Source: Lysobacteraceae bacterium (lineage in GTDB: Bacteria; Pseudomonadota; Gammaproteobacteria; Xanthomonadales; Xanthomonadaceae). Taken from it: DNA of 64,000 nucleotides. The DNA lies in assembly GCA_016789405.1 (NCBI GenBank), contig JAEUPQ010000017.1, positions 248,001 to 312,000 of the forward strand, given 5' to 3'. Under the pieces are notes generated by a model that was not told the origin of the DNA, searched no databases, and was given only the letters and a program-made list of their open reading frames with translations. Positions 46,036-56,196 of the stretch are shown piece by piece; the stretch's first letter is position 1, and the number at the start of each line of letters is the position of its first letter. The position numbers and the translations under genes are program-made.

Positions 46036-47399
46036 TGAGCCACTGGTTTCCGCCACTGCCGCGTTTCGGTCTCGGCCAGCAGGCAACGCGTCTCGACGCG
46101 TTGCCCGGTCGCTTCGACCCGTGGCTGCTCGGCGTGTCGCTCGCGCTGGCCGGCATGGGCGTGGTGATGGTCGCGTCCAGTTCGATCGCGATCGGCGAAG
46201 GCCTGGACGTCGGCCCGTACTACTTCCTGACCAAGCACCTGATGTTCCTCGCGCTGGGTGCCTGCGTGGCGGCATGGCTGATGCGCACCGAGCTGAAGTC
46301 GATCGAGCAGCAGGATCGACTGATGCTGGTGCTGTGCTTCGTGCTGCTGTTGCTGGTGTTCGTGCCGGGCATCGGCAAGACGGTCAATGGCGCGAAGCGC
46401 TGGCTCAACTTCGGGATCATGGGCTTCCAGGCGGTGGAAGCGGTGAAGCTGATGTACATCGTCTGGCTCGCCAGCTACCTCGTGCGCTTCCGCGACGAGG
46501 TCAATGCGACCTGGAGCGCGATGCTCAAGCCGCTGGGCGTCGCCGTGGCGCTGGTGGCGCTGCTGATCCTGCAGCCGGACTTCGGTTCGCTGTCGCTGAT
46601 CCTCGCGATCACGGCCGGCATGCTGGTGCTCGGCGGCGTGCACATGCCACGCATGTTCGGCCCGGTACTCGTCGGCCTGCCGGTGCTGGCCCTGATCGCG
46701 ATCGCCGAACCCTATCGCTGGCGCCGCTTCACCTCGTTCTGGGACCCGTTCGCCGACCCCTTCGGCAGCGGCTACCAGTTGTCCAACGCGCTGATGGCCA
46801 TCGGCCGCGGCGAATGGTTCGGCGTCGGCCTTGGCGGCTCGGTGCAGAAGCTGTCCTACCTGCCGGAAGCGCACACCGACTTCATCCTCGCGGTCATCGC
46901 CGAAGAGCTGGGCTTCGTCGGCGTTTGCCTGGTGATCGGGCTGTACACCGTGCTGGTCGGCCGCGCGTTCTGGATCGGCCTGAAGTGCGTCGAGATGCGC
47001 CGCCATTTCGCGGGCTACTGTGCATTCGGCATCGCACTGTGGATGGCGCTGCAGAGCTTCGTCTCGATCGGCGTGAACCTCGGCCTGCTGCCGACCAAGG
47101 GGCTCACCCTGCCGCTGATTTCCTCCGGCGGCTCCAGCGTGCTGGGCACCTGCGCCGCGCTGGGCCTGCTGCTGCGCATCTCCTACGAACTCGATCGCGC
47201 CGAGCGCCAGGTCGCGCGCCTGCGCGGCGAAGCGGCCCAGGTGTCTGCGCGCATCGAACCGGGTACGCCACCGCAGACCGCCCAGCCGCTGCCGTCGACG
47301 ACGGCAACCATGATCGGCAACGGCTCGACGGGTGGCGTGCCGCGCGGCACCAGCCGCCTGCGCGACCGCGTCGAACCGAGTTTCGGGAGGAGCGCATGA
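46035..47399 (+). CDS. ftsW: SEDS peptidoglycan glycosyltransferase FtsW
   Basis: A 454-residue polytopic protein that polymerises septal glycan strands with FtsI. About ten membrane helices span 28-395. QPDFGSLSL (after LLIL) includes the catalytic aspartate region. [31 protein letters not shown] and [20 protein letters not shown] are the classic signatures. A cytosolic C-terminal tail of about 60 residues is basic and Ser/Thr/Pro-rich. It starts directly at the mraY stop and overlaps murG. Confidence 0.97.
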   Translation: MSHWFPPLPRFGLGQQATRLDALPGRFDPWLLGVSLALAGMGVVMVASSSIAIGEGLDVGPYYFLTKHLMFLALGACVAAWLMRTELKSIEQQDRLMLVLCFVLLLLVFVPGIGKTVNGAKRWLNFGIMGFQAVEAVKLMYIVWLASYLVRFRDEVNATWSAMLKPLGVAVALVALLILQPDFGSLSLILAITAGMLVLGGVHMPRMFGPVLVGLPVLALIAIAEPYRWRRFTSFWDPFADPFGSGYQLSNALMAIGRGEWFGVGLGGSVQKLSYLPEAHTDFILAVIAEELGFVGVCLVIGLYTVLVGRAFWIGLKCVEMRRHFAGYCAFGIALWMALQSFVSIGVNLGLLPTKGLTLPLISSGGSSVLGTCAALGLLLRISYELDRAERQVARLRGEAAQVSARIEPGTPPQTAQPLPSTTATMIGNGSTGGVPRGTSRLRDRVEPSFGRSA

Positions 47400-48496
47400 G
47401 CGCCACTTCCGCCGCGACCATGAGCAACGCGCCGGTGATGATCCTCGCTGGCGGCACGGGCGGGCATATCTTCCCGGGCCTCGCGCTTGCCGCCGTGCTG
47501 CGCGCGCGCAACATCCCGGTGGTGTGGCTGGGTGCCGAAGGCGGCATGGAAACGCGACTCGTGCCGCAGCACGGCATCGACATCGAGACCATCGCGATCT
47601 CCGGCGTCCGCGGCAAGGGGCTGGGCACGCTGCTGCGCGCGCCGCTGCGCGTGCTGTCGGCGATCCGCAGCGCGCGCGACATCCTGCGCAGGCACCAGCC
47701 GCGTGCGGTGGTCAGCTTCGGCGGCTTCGCGGCCGGCCCCGGCGGCATCGCCTCGGTCCTGGCCGGCATCCCGCTCCTCGTGCACGAACAGAATCGCGCG
47801 CCGGGCATGACCAATCGCGTGCTCTCGCGTTTCGCGCGCCGCGTGCTCACCGGGTTTCCGGATGCCTTTCCGGGCAAGGAGACCGTGGTCGGCAATCCGG
47901 TGCGCGACGTGATCGCGCAGGTGCCGGCGCCGCGCGAACGCTTCGCGGGACGCGGCGACGACGACATGCGCGTGCTCGTGCTCGGCGGCAGCCAGGGCGC
48001 GCGTGCGCTGAATTCCGCGATGCCGGCGGCGCTGCGCCAGCTCGAAGGCGCGGGCGTGATCGTGCGTCACCAGTGCGGCGAGCGGATGCGCGACGAGGCG
48101 GAGCAGGCGTATGCCGATGCCGGTGTCGTGGCCTCCGTGGAACCGTTCATCGCCGACATGGCCGCGGCCTATGCCTGGGCCGACGTGGTCGTGTGCCGCG
48201 CCGGTGCGCTGACGCTCGCCGAGGTCTGCTCGGTCGGCGTCGGCAGCGTGCTGGTGCCGTTGCCCACCGCCGTGGACGACCACCAGACCAAGAACGCGCA
48301 GTACCTCGCGCAACGACGCGCCGCCGTGCTGCTCAAGCAGGACGACGCGCTGGCGTCGAAGCTCGCGATGGAGCTGCGCAATTTCATCCTGGATCCGGCG
48401 AAACGGCTGTTCATGGCCGAAGCCGCGCGATCCCTCGCCAGGAACGACGCGGCCGACCGCGTCGCCGATGCCGTGCTGGAGGCGGCACGCGCATGA
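47396..48496 (+). CDS. murG: lipid II synthase MurG
   Basis: A 366-residue peripheral GT28 enzyme adding GlcNAc to lipid I at the inner leaflet. [18 protein letters not shown] is the first glycine loop, [11 protein letters not shown] the second, and [12 protein letters not shown] the third. [15 protein letters not shown] near residue 270 binds UDP-GlcNAc. A strong GGGAGGAG ribosome site sits four bases before the ATG, unusual within this otherwise tightly overlapped run. It overlaps murC by ATGA. Confidence 0.97.
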   Translation: MSATSAATMSNAPVMILAGGTGGHIFPGLALAAVLRARNIPVVWLGAEGGMETRLVPQHGIDIETIAISGVRGKGLGTLLRAPLRVLSAIRSARDILRRHQPRAVVSFGGFAAGPGGIASVLAGIPLLVHEQNRAPGMTNRVLSRFARRVLTGFPDAFPGKETVVGNPVRDVIAQVPAPRERFAGRGDDDMRVLVLGGSQGARALNSAMPAALRQLEGAGVIVRHQCGERMRDEAEQAYADAGVVASVEPFIADMAAAYAWADVVVCRAGALTLAEVCSVGVGSVLVPLPTAVDDHQTKNAQYLAQRRAAVLLKQDDALASKLAMELRNFILDPAKRLFMAEAARSLARNDAADRVADAVLEAARA

Positions 48497-49941
48497 TTCG
48501 CCGACTGCTCGACACCAAGGACCTGTCCAAGGCATTTCCCCGCGTGCATTTCGTGGGCATCGGCGGCGTCGGCATGAGCGGGATAGCGGAGGTGCTGTGC
48601 ACGCTCGGCTATCAGGTCTCCGGCTCGGACAATGCCGACAACGCGACCACGCGTCGACTGGCGTCGCTGGGCATCACCGTCTGCCGTGGTCACGCCGCAG
48701 CGAACGTGCTCGGTGCCGACTGCGTCGTGGTCTCCAGTGCGATCAAGCACGAGAATCCGGAATGGATGGAAGCGCGCGCGCAGCGCATCCCGGTGGTGCC
48801 GCGTGCGGAAATGCTGGCCGAGCTGATGCGCTTCCGTCGCGGCATCGCCATCGCCGGCACGCACGGCAAGACGACCACGACCTCGCTCACCGCCAGCGTG
48901 CTGGCCGAGGGCGGGCTCGACCCGACCTTCGTGATCGGCGGCCAGCTGCTTGCGGCCGGCGCGAATGCGCGCCTGGGCAGCGGCGACTGGCTGGTGGCCG
49001 AGGCCGACGAAAGCGACGGCAGCTTCCTGCGCCTGAATCCCTCGGTCGCGGTCGTGACCAACATCGATGCAGATCACCTGGAGAACTACGGTGGCGACTT
49101 CGCGCGCGTGCAGGCCGCCTTCTCCGAATTCCTGCATCGCCTGCCGTTCTACGGCTTGGCCGTGCTGTGCATCGACGATCCGGAAGTCGCGGCGCTCGCC
49201 GCGGACATGCCGCGCCACGTGATCAGCTATGGTTTGTCCGCCGAGGCGGACGTGCGTGCCGAGGACGTCGAGCAGGCCGGTCCGGCGATGCGTTTCACGC
49301 TCTGCCTGCCCGACGGCACGCGTACCCCGACGACGCTGGCGCTGCCCGGTCGCCACAACGTGCAGAACGCGCTGGCCGCCGCCACCATCGGCTGGCAGCT
49401 TGGCGTGGCGCCGGAGACCATCGCGCACGCTCTGGAGAAGTTCGCCGGCATCGGCCGTCGCTTCAACCTGCTGGCCGAACTGACCACCGCGCATGGCGCG
49501 AAGGTGCAGCTGGTCGACGACTACGGGCACCATCCGAAAGAACTCGAGGCTGTGTTCCAGGCGGCGCGCGGCGGCTGGCCCGATCGCCGGCTCGTGGTCG
49601 CGTTCCAGCCGCATCGCTACAGCCGCACCCGCGACCTCTTCGACGACTTCGCAGCCGTGCTGTCGAACGTCGACGCGCTGGTGCTGACCGAGGTCTACCC
49701 GGCCGGCGAAGCGCCGATCGCGGGCGCCGATGCCAAGTCGCTCGCGCGCAGCATCCGCGCGCGCGGACGCATCGACCCGGTCGTCGTGGGCGGCGCAGGC
49801 GAATTGGCTGCCGTGCTTCCCGACGTCCTCCACGACGGCGACCTGCTGCTGATGATGGGCGCAGGCGACATCGGCCATGCCGCGCAGCAGATCGCGGCCC
49901 ATGGTTTCCACCACGACAATCAAGAAGGACATCGGTCGTGA
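48493..49941 (+). CDS. murC: UDP-MurNAc:L-alanine ligase MurC
   Basis: A 482-residue cytosolic ligase adding the first stem residue, L-Ala. [18 protein letters not shown] near the N terminus binds the UDP-MurNAc, [13 protein letters not shown] is the ATP loop, and [12 protein letters not shown] and [10 protein letters not shown] are further family motifs. It ends within GTGA shared with the ddl start. Confidence 0.97.
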   Translation: MIRRLLDTKDLSKAFPRVHFVGIGGVGMSGIAEVLCTLGYQVSGSDNADNATTRRLASLGITVCRGHAAANVLGADCVVVSSAIKHENPEWMEARAQRIPVVPRAEMLAELMRFRRGIAIAGTHGKTTTTSLTASVLAEGGLDPTFVIGGQLLAAGANARLGSGDWLVAEADESDGSFLRLNPSVAVVTNIDADHLENYGGDFARVQAAFSEFLHRLPFYGLAVLCIDDPEVAALAADMPRHVISYGLSAEADVRAEDVEQAGPAMRFTLCLPDGTRTPTTLALPGRHNVQNALAAATIGWQLGVAPETIAHALEKFAGIGRRFNLLAELTTAHGAKVQLVDDYGHHPKELEAVFQAARGGWPDRRLVVAFQPHRYSRTRDLFDDFAAVLSNVDALVLTEVYPAGEAPIAGADAKSLARSIRARGRIDPVVVGGAGELAAVLPDVLHDGDLLLMMGAGDIGHAAQQIAAHGFHHDNQEGHRS

Positions 49942-50912
49942 GCATCGCCACGCCATCGCCGCGCTTCAGGGATCCCGCCGTCTTCGGTCGCGTCGCCGTG
50001 CTCATGGGCGGCACCAGCGCCGAGCGCGAGGTCTCGCTCGATTCGGGCCGCAACGTGCTCGACGCGCTGCGCGCGCGCGGCGTCGACGCGCATGCGGTCG
50101 ACGGCATCCCGGCGCTGATCGACGCGCTCCGCGACGGTCAGTACGACCGCGTCTTCAACATCCTTCACGGCAACAAGGGCGGTGGCGAGGACGGCGTGCT
50201 GCAAGGCGCGCTCGAAGCGCTGGGCGTGCCTTACACCGGCTCGAAGGTGCTGGGCAGCGCGCTGAGCATGGACAAGATCCGCACCAAGCAGGTGTGGTTG
50301 AGCGAAGGTCTGCCCACGCCGAAGTTCGTGCGGATCCGTCCGGGCGACAGCATGCGCGACGCGGCGACGTCGCTCGGTCTGCCGGTGTTCGTGAAGCCGT
50401 CCTGCGAAGGCTCCAGCGTCGGCGTGTTCCGCATCCTCGCCGAGAGCGACCTCGATGCCGCCGAAGCGTTCGCCGCGGGCTATTCCGGCGAGTTGCTGAT
50501 GGAGCAGATGGTGCAGGGCGACGAATTCACCGTTGGCATCTTCGGCGACCTCGCGCTGCCGTCGATCCGCATCGTTCCCGCTGGCGAGTGGTACGATTAC
50601 CACGCCAAGTACATCGCCGACGACACGCAGTACCTGTGTCCCGGCCTCGAAGGCGACGACGAGACGACCATCCGCGACCTTGCACTGCGTGCGTTCCGCG
50701 CAGCCGGCTGCAGCAGTTGGGGCCGCGTCGACGTGATGCGCGACCGACGCCACGGCTTCCAGCTCATCGAGATCAACACCGCGCCGGGCATGACCAGCCA
50801 TTCGCTGGTGCCCAAGGCCGCGCGCCAGATCGGCATCGATTTCGAGACCCTGTGCTGGATGGTGCTCGAGACATCGATCGACGCTGCGGTTCCGGAGGTG
50901 GGCGGCCGATGA
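49938..50912 (+). CDS. ddl: D-alanine:D-alanine ligase
   Basis: A 324-residue ATP-grasp ligase supplying D-Ala-D-Ala to Mur[21 protein letters not shown] and [14 protein letters not shown] open the protein, [12 protein letters not shown] lies in the ATP-grasp domain, and [19 protein letters not shown] holds magnesium ligands. Start is GTG 49938, with AAGGA nine bases upstream. In place it corresponds to ddlB of enterobacteria. It overlaps ftsQ by ATGA. Confidence 0.96.
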   Translation: MSIATPSPRFRDPAVFGRVAVLMGGTSAEREVSLDSGRNVLDALRARGVDAHAVDGIPALIDALRDGQYDRVFNILHGNKGGGEDGVLQGALEALGVPYTGSKVLGSALSMDKIRTKQVWLSEGLPTPKFVRIRPGDSMRDAATSLGLPVFVKPSCEGSSVGVFRILAESDLDAAEAFAAGYSGELLMEQMVQGDEFTVGIFGDLALPSIRIVPAGEWYDYHAKYIADDTQYLCPGLEGDDETTIRDLALRAFRAAGCSSWGRVDVMRDRRHGFQLIEINTAPGMTSHSLVPKAARQIGIDFETLCWMVLETSIDAAVPEVGGR

Positions 50913-51754
50913 ACGCCTTCCTGCGACTCGTCGCGTGGCTGCTGGCGCTGGCTCTGGTGACGCTGCCCGTGGTGGCGGTCATCCAGGGCTGGGTCGGCGC
51001 CGAGCGCTGGCCGCTGCGCACGTTGCGCGTGGTCGGCGATCTCGAGCGCGTCAATGCCGCACGGCTGCGGGCGACGGTGATGCCGCACGCGCAGCGCGGA
51101 TTCTTCGCGGTGCGCCTGGAAGACGCGCAGGCTGCCGTTGCACAGCTGCCTTGGGTCGAGTCGGCGGAAGTGCGCAAGCAGTGGCCCGATGTGCTCATCG
51201 TGCGCGTCGAGGAACATCGACCGTTCGCGTGGTGGGGCAAGGACCAGTTGCTCTCCGAGCGTGGCCGTTTGTTTCCGGCTGCGAACGTGGCCGTTCCGAA
51301 GGGCCTGCCGCGTTTCGATGGGCCGTTGTCGCGCAGCAAGGACATCGTGGCGCTGTACAACGAAGCGCGCGCGCTGTTCGTGCCGGTCGGCATCGACGTG
51401 CAGTCGCTGCGCATCGATGCGCGCGGCAGCTGGTCGATGACCCTGTCCAGCGGCGCGGAACTGCTGCTCGGTCGCGATGACGCACGGCTGCGGCTGGCGA
51501 GGTTCGCGCGCCTGCTGCCGCAGTTGCAGGCCCAGGACCCACGCACGCTCGCGCGTGCGGACCTGCGCTACACCAACGGTTTCGCGCTGACATGGCGTGA
51601 AGCAACGGATACGGCCAAGGCCCCCGGCAAGGCATCCGGCGCGCCTGCGGCTGCAGCACCTCCTTCGGCGAATCCGGCCGGCGTGACCGGTCGGATCGCC
51701 ACCCTGAACGCATTCTCGATGCCCCATTTCCGCTCCATGGCTCTGCCCACATGA
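50909..51754 (+). CDS. ftsQ: cell division protein FtsQ
   Basis: A 281-residue bitopic protein of the FtsQLB complex. One membrane helix (about 7-27) precedes a POTRA domain beginning [16 protein letters not shown] and the beta domain (about 110-230) with [14 protein letters not shown] at its end. The last 45 residues are Ala/Pro-rich and not typical of the core family. GGAGG about ten bases upstream supports the start, which also overlaps ddl by ATGA. Confidence 0.94.
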   Translation: MNAFLRLVAWLLALALVTLPVVAVIQGWVGAERWPLRTLRVVGDLERVNAARLRATVMPHAQRGFFAVRLEDAQAAVAQLPWVESAEVRKQWPDVLIVRVEEHRPFAWWGKDQLLSERGRLFPAANVAVPKGLPRFDGPLSRSKDIVALYNEARALFVPVGIDVQSLRIDARGSWSMTLSSGAELLLGRDDARLRLARFARLLPQLQAQDPRTLARADLRYTNGFALTWREATDTAKAPGKASGAPAAAAPPSANPAGVTGRIATLNAFSMPHFRSMALPT

Positions 51755-52986
51755 ACCGCAAAGGCGACAAATCGCTCATCGTCGGCCTCGACATCGGCAC
51801 CTCGAAAGTGGTGGCGCTGGTGGGCGAATACGCGCCCGGCAACCCGATCGAGGTCATCGGCATCGGCACGCACGAATCGCGCGGGCTCAAGCGCGGCGTC
51901 GTCGTGGACATCGAATCGACCGTGCAGTCGATCCAGCGCGCGATCGAGGAAGCCGAGCTGATGGCCGGCTGCGAGATCCGCTCGGTGTACGCCTCGATCT
52001 CCGGCAACCACGTGCAGTGCCGCAATTCGCCCGGCATCGTGCCTATCCGCGACGGCGAGGTCAGCTACATGGATCTCGACCGCGTGCTGGAAGCGGCCAA
52101 GGCCGTGGCCATCCCTGCCGACCAGAAGATCCTCCACGCAATTCCGCGCGACTACGTGCTGGACGACTCGCAGGAAGGCATCCGCAACCCGGTCGGCATG
52201 ACCGGCGTGCGTCTCGAAGTGCATGCGCACCTCGTGGTGTGCGCGCAGTCGGCCGCTGCGAACATCAGCAAGTGCGTGCAGCGCTGCGGCCTGCAGGTGG
52301 ACGACCTGATCTTCTCCTCGCTCGCGTCCAGCACCGCCGTGCTGACCAGCGACGAACGCGAACTGGGCGTGGTGCTGGTCGACATCGGCGCCGGCACGAC
52401 CGACATCGCGGTGTTCGTGCATGGTGCGATCTGCCACACGGCGTCGCTGCCGATCGCGGGCGATCACGTCACCAACGACATCGCGCACATGCTGCGCACG
52501 CCGACGCCGGAAGCGGAGCAGATCAAGGTCCGCTACGCCTGTGCGCTCGCGCAACTGGCGACGGCGGAAGAGAGCATCCAGGTTCCGAGCGTCGGCGATC
52601 GTCCGCCGCGTCGCCTGCCGCGTCATGCGCTGGCGCAGGCGGTGCAGGGCCGCTACGAGGAAATCTTCGAGATGGTGCAGGCAGAACTGCGCCGCTCGGG
52701 CTTCGAGGAACTGGTGCGCGCCGGCATGGTGCTCACCGGCGGTGCTTCGAAGATGGAAGGCGTGGTCGAACTGGCCGAGGAAATGCTGCAGATGCCGGTG
52801 CGAGTGGGCATCCCGCAGCACGTGAGCGGCCTGGGCGAAGTCGTAGGCAACCCGGTGCACGCCACCGGCGTCGGGCTGCTGCTGATGGGCAGCCAGATCG
52901 AGCATCCGCGTCGCCCGGTGATTCCGGCGGGCCGCGCGCTCGGCGTGTTCAACAAGCTCAGGAACTGGTTCAAGGGTGAGTTCTAG
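51751..52986 (+). CDS. ftsA: cell division protein FtsA
   Basis: A 411-residue actin-like ATPase that tethers FtsZ to the membrane and links it to the late divisome. SLIVGLDIGTSKVVALVGE is the phosphate 1 motif. VLVDIGAGTTDIAVF is phosphate 2 and GMVLTGGASKMEGV the adenosine motif. The C-terminal amphipathic helix FNKLRNWFKGEF targets the membrane. It overlaps ftsQ by ATGA and is the last gene of the strictly overlapping run. Confidence 0.97.
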   Translation: MNRKGDKSLIVGLDIGTSKVVALVGEYAPGNPIEVIGIGTHESRGLKRGVVVDIESTVQSIQRAIEEAELMAGCEIRSVYASISGNHVQCRNSPGIVPIRDGEVSYMDLDRVLEAAKAVAIPADQKILHAIPRDYVLDDSQEGIRNPVGMTGVRLEVHAHLVVCAQSAAANISKCVQRCGLQVDDLIFSSLASSTAVLTSDERELGVVLVDIGAGTTDIAVFVHGAICHTASLPIAGDHVTNDIAHMLRTPTPEAEQIKVRYACALAQLATAEESIQVPSVGDRPPRRLPRHALAQAVQGRYEEIFEMVQAELRRSGFEELVRAGMVLTGGASKMEGVVELAEEMLQMPVRVGIPQHVSGLGEVVGNPVHATGVGLLLMGSQIEHPRRPVIPAGRALGVFNKLRNWFKGEF

Positions 52987-53072
52987 CGATTCGATCCATG
53001 GACGACGGCGTGCCCCGGGATGGGGCGAAGCGAGTCAGGCGCGATACCGATCCAACAGACAACAGCAATACA

Positions 53073-53078
53073 TATAAA
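53073..53078 (+). promoter_or_regulatory. candidate ftsZ-proximal -10 box (TATAAA)
   Basis: The 109-base ftsA-ftsZ gap has a short AT-rich island with TATAAA, 18 bases before the ftsZ start. A GAGGA ribosome site follows. An extra promoter ahead of ftsZ is known in many bacteria, but this hexamer lies close to the gene and lacks a -35. Confidence 0.3.
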
Positions 53079-53095
53079 TAGACGAGGACACGGAC

Positions 53096-54322
53096 ATGGC
53101 ATATTTCGAACTGGTCGAAAAGATGGCCCCGAATGCGGTCATCAAGGTCGTTGGCGTGGGCGGCGGCGGCGGCAACGCCGTGGCGCACATGGTCAACGGC
53201 TGCATCGAGGGCGTCGAGTTCATCACTGCGAACACCGATTCGCAGGCGATCAAGAACTGCGGCGCCAAGCTCCAGCTGCAGCTGGGCAGCAACGTCACCA
53301 AGGGCCTGGGCGCAGGCGCGAATCCGGAAGTCGGCCGCCAGGCCGCGCTGGAAGACCGCGAACGCATCATGGACGCCCTGCAGGGCGCCGACATGGTGTT
53401 CATCACCGCCGGCATGGGCGGCGGCACGGGCACCGGCGCCGCGCCGGTCGTCGCGCAGCTCGCGAAGGAGATGGGCATCCTCACGGTCGCCGTCGTCACC
53501 AAGCCGTTCCCGTTCGAAGGCCGTCGCCGCATGCAGGTCGCGCTCAAGGGCATCGAGGAGCTGTCGCAGCACTGCGACTCGCTGATCACGATCCCCAACG
53601 AGAAGCTGATCACCGTGCTCGGCCGCAACGCGACCATGATCCAGGCGTTCCGCGCAGCCAACGACGTGCTGCAGGGCGCGGTGCAGGGCATCGCCGACCT
53701 GATCGTGCGTCCGGGCCTGATCAACGTCGACTTCGCCGACGTCCGCACCGTCATGTCCGAAATGGGCCTGGCGATGATGGGCACCGGCACCGCCCGCGGC
53801 GACGACCGCGCGCAGGCCGCGGCCGAGGGTGCGATCAACAACCCGCTGCTCGACGACGTCAACCTGGCCGGTGCCAACGGCATCCTGGTCAACATCACCG
53901 CCGGCCCGGATTTCACCATGGCCGAGTTCGACGAAGTCGGCCGCACGATCGAGAACTTCGCTTCCGAAGACGCGACGGTCGTGATCGGCACCGTGCTCGA
54001 TCCGGACATGCAGGACGAGGTGAAGGTGACCGTGGTCGCCACCGGCCTCAACCGTGCCGTGTCCCGCCAGGCCGTGCGCGATCGCGACGAAGTGCATGTG
54101 CCGGCGCGCCGCCCGCAGGTCCAGCTGATCAACACCCAGGGCCGCCGCGACGGCACCACCGGCATGATGATCGAGGAGCCGGCGGCCTTCACGCCGGGCG
54201 CGGGCATCGCCGCCAACCTCCGTGGTCGCGGCAGCGATGCAGCGACCCCGCCGGCCGCCGACTTCGGCAGCGACAGCAGCTATCTGGATATCCCGGCCTT
54301 CCTCCGTCGCCAGGCGGACTGA
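53096..54322 (+). CDS. ftsZ: cell division GTPase FtsZ
   Basis: A 408-residue tubulin homologue that forms the Z ring. [13 protein letters not shown] near residue 22 and [15 protein letters not shown] (the tubulin signature, near residue 107) bind GTP, and [11 protein letters not shown] includes T7-loop residues. After the core (to about 320) there is a variable linker and then the C-terminal peptide [13 protein letters not shown], which docks on FtsA and ZipA. GAGGACACGGAC precedes the ATG. A hairpin with a T-run follows 70 bases after the stop. Confidence 0.98.
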   Translation: MAYFELVEKMAPNAVIKVVGVGGGGGNAVAHMVNGCIEGVEFITANTDSQAIKNCGAKLQLQLGSNVTKGLGAGANPEVGRQAALEDRERIMDALQGADMVFITAGMGGGTGTGAAPVVAQLAKEMGILTVAVVTKPFPFEGRRRMQVALKGIEELSQHCDSLITIPNEKLITVLGRNATMIQAFRAANDVLQGAVQGIADLIVRPGLINVDFADVRTVMSEMGLAMMGTGTARGDDRAQAAAEGAINNPLLDDVNLAGANGILVNITAGPDFTMAEFDEVGRTIENFASEDATVVIGTVLDPDMQDEVKVTVVATGLNRAVSRQAVRDRDEVHVPARRPQVQLINTQGRRDGTTGMMIEEPAAFTPGAGIAANLRGRGSDAATPPAADFGSDSSYLDIPAFLRRQAD

Positions 54323-54392
54323 TCGTCTAATGCTCCATCGGGGAGGTCCGGGCCGGCGACGGTCCGGTACGCCCCGCGTGTCGTGTCCCTTT

Positions 54393-54423
54393 CCCGCCGG
54401 GTCGTCCGGCCCGGCGGGCTTTT
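54393..54423 (+). terminator. rho-independent terminator after ftsZ
   Basis: CCCGCCGGG (54393-54401) pairs perfectly with CCCGGCGGG (54410-54418) around an 8-base loop, followed by CTTTT. It probably separates the dcw transcript from lpxC, whose own promoter would lie in the remaining 165 bases. Confidence 0.8.
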
Positions 54424-54589
54424 CTCCCTTCGAATGCCCCTGTCGAGGCCGCCGTTGCAGGCCCGGAACGGTCCGTCCCTTCCGTTCAGGTTCAGCCTTT
54501 CGCGTGCTAATCTGCCTGCCCACTCGAACCGCGAGTGCTTCCCGAGCGCACGGATCCGCGCCCAGCCCCGCACGAATTCCTCATCGCCC

Positions 54590-55498
54590 ATGGCCCAGCA
54601 ACGCACCCTGCAGAACATGATCCGCGCCACCGGCGTGGGCCTGCACAGTGGCGACAAGGTCTTCCTGACCCTGCGCCCGGCACCGGTCGATACCGGCATC
54701 GTGTTCCGTCGCGTCGATCTGGATCCCGTCGTCGAGATCCCCGCCCGCGCCGACCTGGTGACCGAGACCATGCTCTGCACCGGTCTGACCCGCGAGAGCG
54801 CCAAGGCGATGACCGTCGAGCACCTGATGTCCGCGCTTGCGGGACTCGGTGTCGACAACCTCTACGTCGAACTGTCCGCGCCCGAAGTGCCGATCATGGA
54901 CGGCTCCTCAGGCCCGTTCGTGTTCCTGCTGCAGTCGGCCGGCATCGTCGAACAGAATGCCCCGAAGCGTTTCATCCGGATTCTCGAGACCGTGGAAGTC
55001 CGCGATGGCGACAAGGTCGCCCGCTTCGATCCGCATGACGGCTTCCGCCTGGGCTTCACCGTCGAATTCAACCATCCGGCCATTCCTGCGTCGCAGTCGC
55101 GCGCGGTCGTCGATTTCTCCACCGAGAGCTACATCCGCGAAGTCAGCCGTGCCCGCACCTTCGGGTTCATGCGCGACCTCGAGTTCATGCGCGAGCGCAA
55201 CCTCGGCCTCGGCGGCTCGATGGACAACGCGATCGTGCTCGACGAATTCCGCGTGATCAACGACGACGGCCTGCGTTACGCCGACGAGTTCGTCCGCCAC
55301 AAGATCCTCGACGCGGTGGGCGACCTGTACCTGGCGGGCCATCCGATCCTGGGCGCCTACGAGGGCTTCAAGTCGGGTCATGCGCTCAACAACAAGCTGG
55401 TCCGCGCCCTGCTGGCCCAGTCTTCCGCCTGGGACATCGTGACCTTCGACGAGCAGGTGCCGGTTCCGGTGGTCTACGGCAACCTCCAGACCGCCTGA
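54590..55498 (+). CDS. lpxC: UDP-3-O-acyl-N-acetylglucosamine deacetylase
   Basis: A 302-residue zinc enzyme performing the committed step of lipid A synthesis. The zinc ligands are in TVEHLMSAL and [14 protein letters not shown], and GHALNNKL supplies the catalytic histidine. [12 protein letters not shown] and [11 protein letters not shown] are also conserved. The length equals the Pseudomonas enzyme. No clear ribosome site precedes the ATG; the gap upstream has a terminator and a possible TAATCT -10 near 54505. Confidence 0.97.
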   Translation: MAQQRTLQNMIRATGVGLHSGDKVFLTLRPAPVDTGIVFRRVDLDPVVEIPARADLVTETMLCTGLTRESAKAMTVEHLMSALAGLGVDNLYVELSAPEVPIMDGSSGPFVFLLQSAGIVEQNAPKRFIRILETVEVRDGDKVARFDPHDGFRLGFTVEFNHPAIPASQSRAVVDFSTESYIREVSRARTFGFMRDLEFMRERNLGLGGSMDNAIVLDEFRVINDDGLRYADEFVRHKILDAVGDLYLAGHPILGAYEGFKSGHALNNKLVRALLAQSSAWDIVTFDEQVPVPVVYGNLQTA

Positions 55499-55554
55499 CC
55501 CTGTCTCCATACGGGTCCTGCTGCGCTGAGGCAATCGTGCATTCCGCCATCCGC

Positions 55555-55575
55555 GATCAGGCAACATGCCTGATC
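55555..55575 (+). terminator. hairpin downstream of lpxC
   Basis: GATCAGGC and GCCTGATC pair perfectly around AACAT, 57 bases after the lpxC stop. A run of six T (55593-55598) comes 18 bases later, not directly adjacent, so termination efficiency is uncertain. Confidence 0.45.
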
Positions 55576-55615
55576 CGTGAACTCGCGCAGCGTTTTTTAA
55601 CGGTTAATTAACGAA

Positions 55616-55628
55616 AAGCCCCCGGCTT
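55616..55628 (-). terminator. short hairpin with T-run after dciA
   Basis: Read on the reverse strand, AAGCC-GGG-GGCTT is followed by TT and a T/A-rich stretch including GTTAATTAAC. It lies about 85 bases beyond the dciA stop and can serve that gene. Because it is symmetrical, it may also end lpxC transcripts. Confidence 0.45.
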
Positions 55629-55712
55629 CTTAACCCCCTGACCGTCTTCGGCCAGTAGCATGCGTCCTTCGCGTCCACCGGGTGCCTCCCAGGAGGTGTT
55701 CGGCGGATGGAC

Positions 55713-56189
55713 TCAGGACGGGTCTTGCTCCGACGGATCTTCGTCACGGGCAGCGAGCGCGGCCGCGAACGCTTCACGCGCGGCAGCCGAGAGTGGGGGA
55801 ACTGGGCGACTGTTCGACGTTCCGGCCATGGGCGCACGCATCGCGTGCGGTCCGGTCGCGACCTTGACCACGAGCTCGGTCACTTCCAGTCCGATGGACC
55901 GGGCCACTTCGAGGACGTCTGTCGCCGCAAGCCGCAATTTGGCATGCCAGACCGGCGCATCCACCAGGTATACGAGTCTTCCGTGGCTCACGTTCGCCAG
56001 GCGCGCATGCGCGGCGACACCCACGGGAAGACCCGGACGCAGTTGCAGATCCAACGCTTCGAGCCACATCGCCCGCCGCAGGAACAGTTTGCCCGGGTCA
56101 TTGGCGTCGCCTTCGAGCAGAGCATCGGAGGCGATCTTCGGGCCCGCAGGGCGGGACGGAGGAGGAGGGTTGTGTCGAGAACGGGACAT
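55713..56189 (-). CDS. dciA: DciA-family (DUF721) replicative helicase operator
   Basis: About 158 residues. DciA is the ancestral loader/operator of the replicative helicase DnaB in bacteria lacking DnaC. The central DUF721 domain shows LFLRRAMWLEALDLQLRPGLP followed by ANVSHGRLVYLVDAPVWHAKLRLAATDVLEVA. The N terminus is basic and Pro-rich, and the C terminus is disordered and acidic (DEDPSEQDPS). Its place between lpxC and an M23 peptidase gene ahead of secA is as in Pseudomonas. ATG 56189 or 56198 are both possible starts. The latter overlaps the start of the M23 gene. Confidence 0.85.
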   Translation of the reverse strand: MSRSRHNPPPPSRPAGPKIASDALLEGDANDPGKLFLRRAMWLEALDLQLRPGLPVGVAAHARLANVSHGRLVYLVDAPVWHAKLRLAATDVLEVARSIGLEVTELVVKVATGPHAMRAPMAGTSNSRPVPPLSAAAREAFAAALAARDEDPSEQDPS

Positions 56190-56196
56190 TGGCCGC

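Noticed and set aside
53035-54216. Reverse-strand frames opposite ftsZ
   Set aside because: ftsZ is certain on the forward strand and the opposite frames have no recognisable features.
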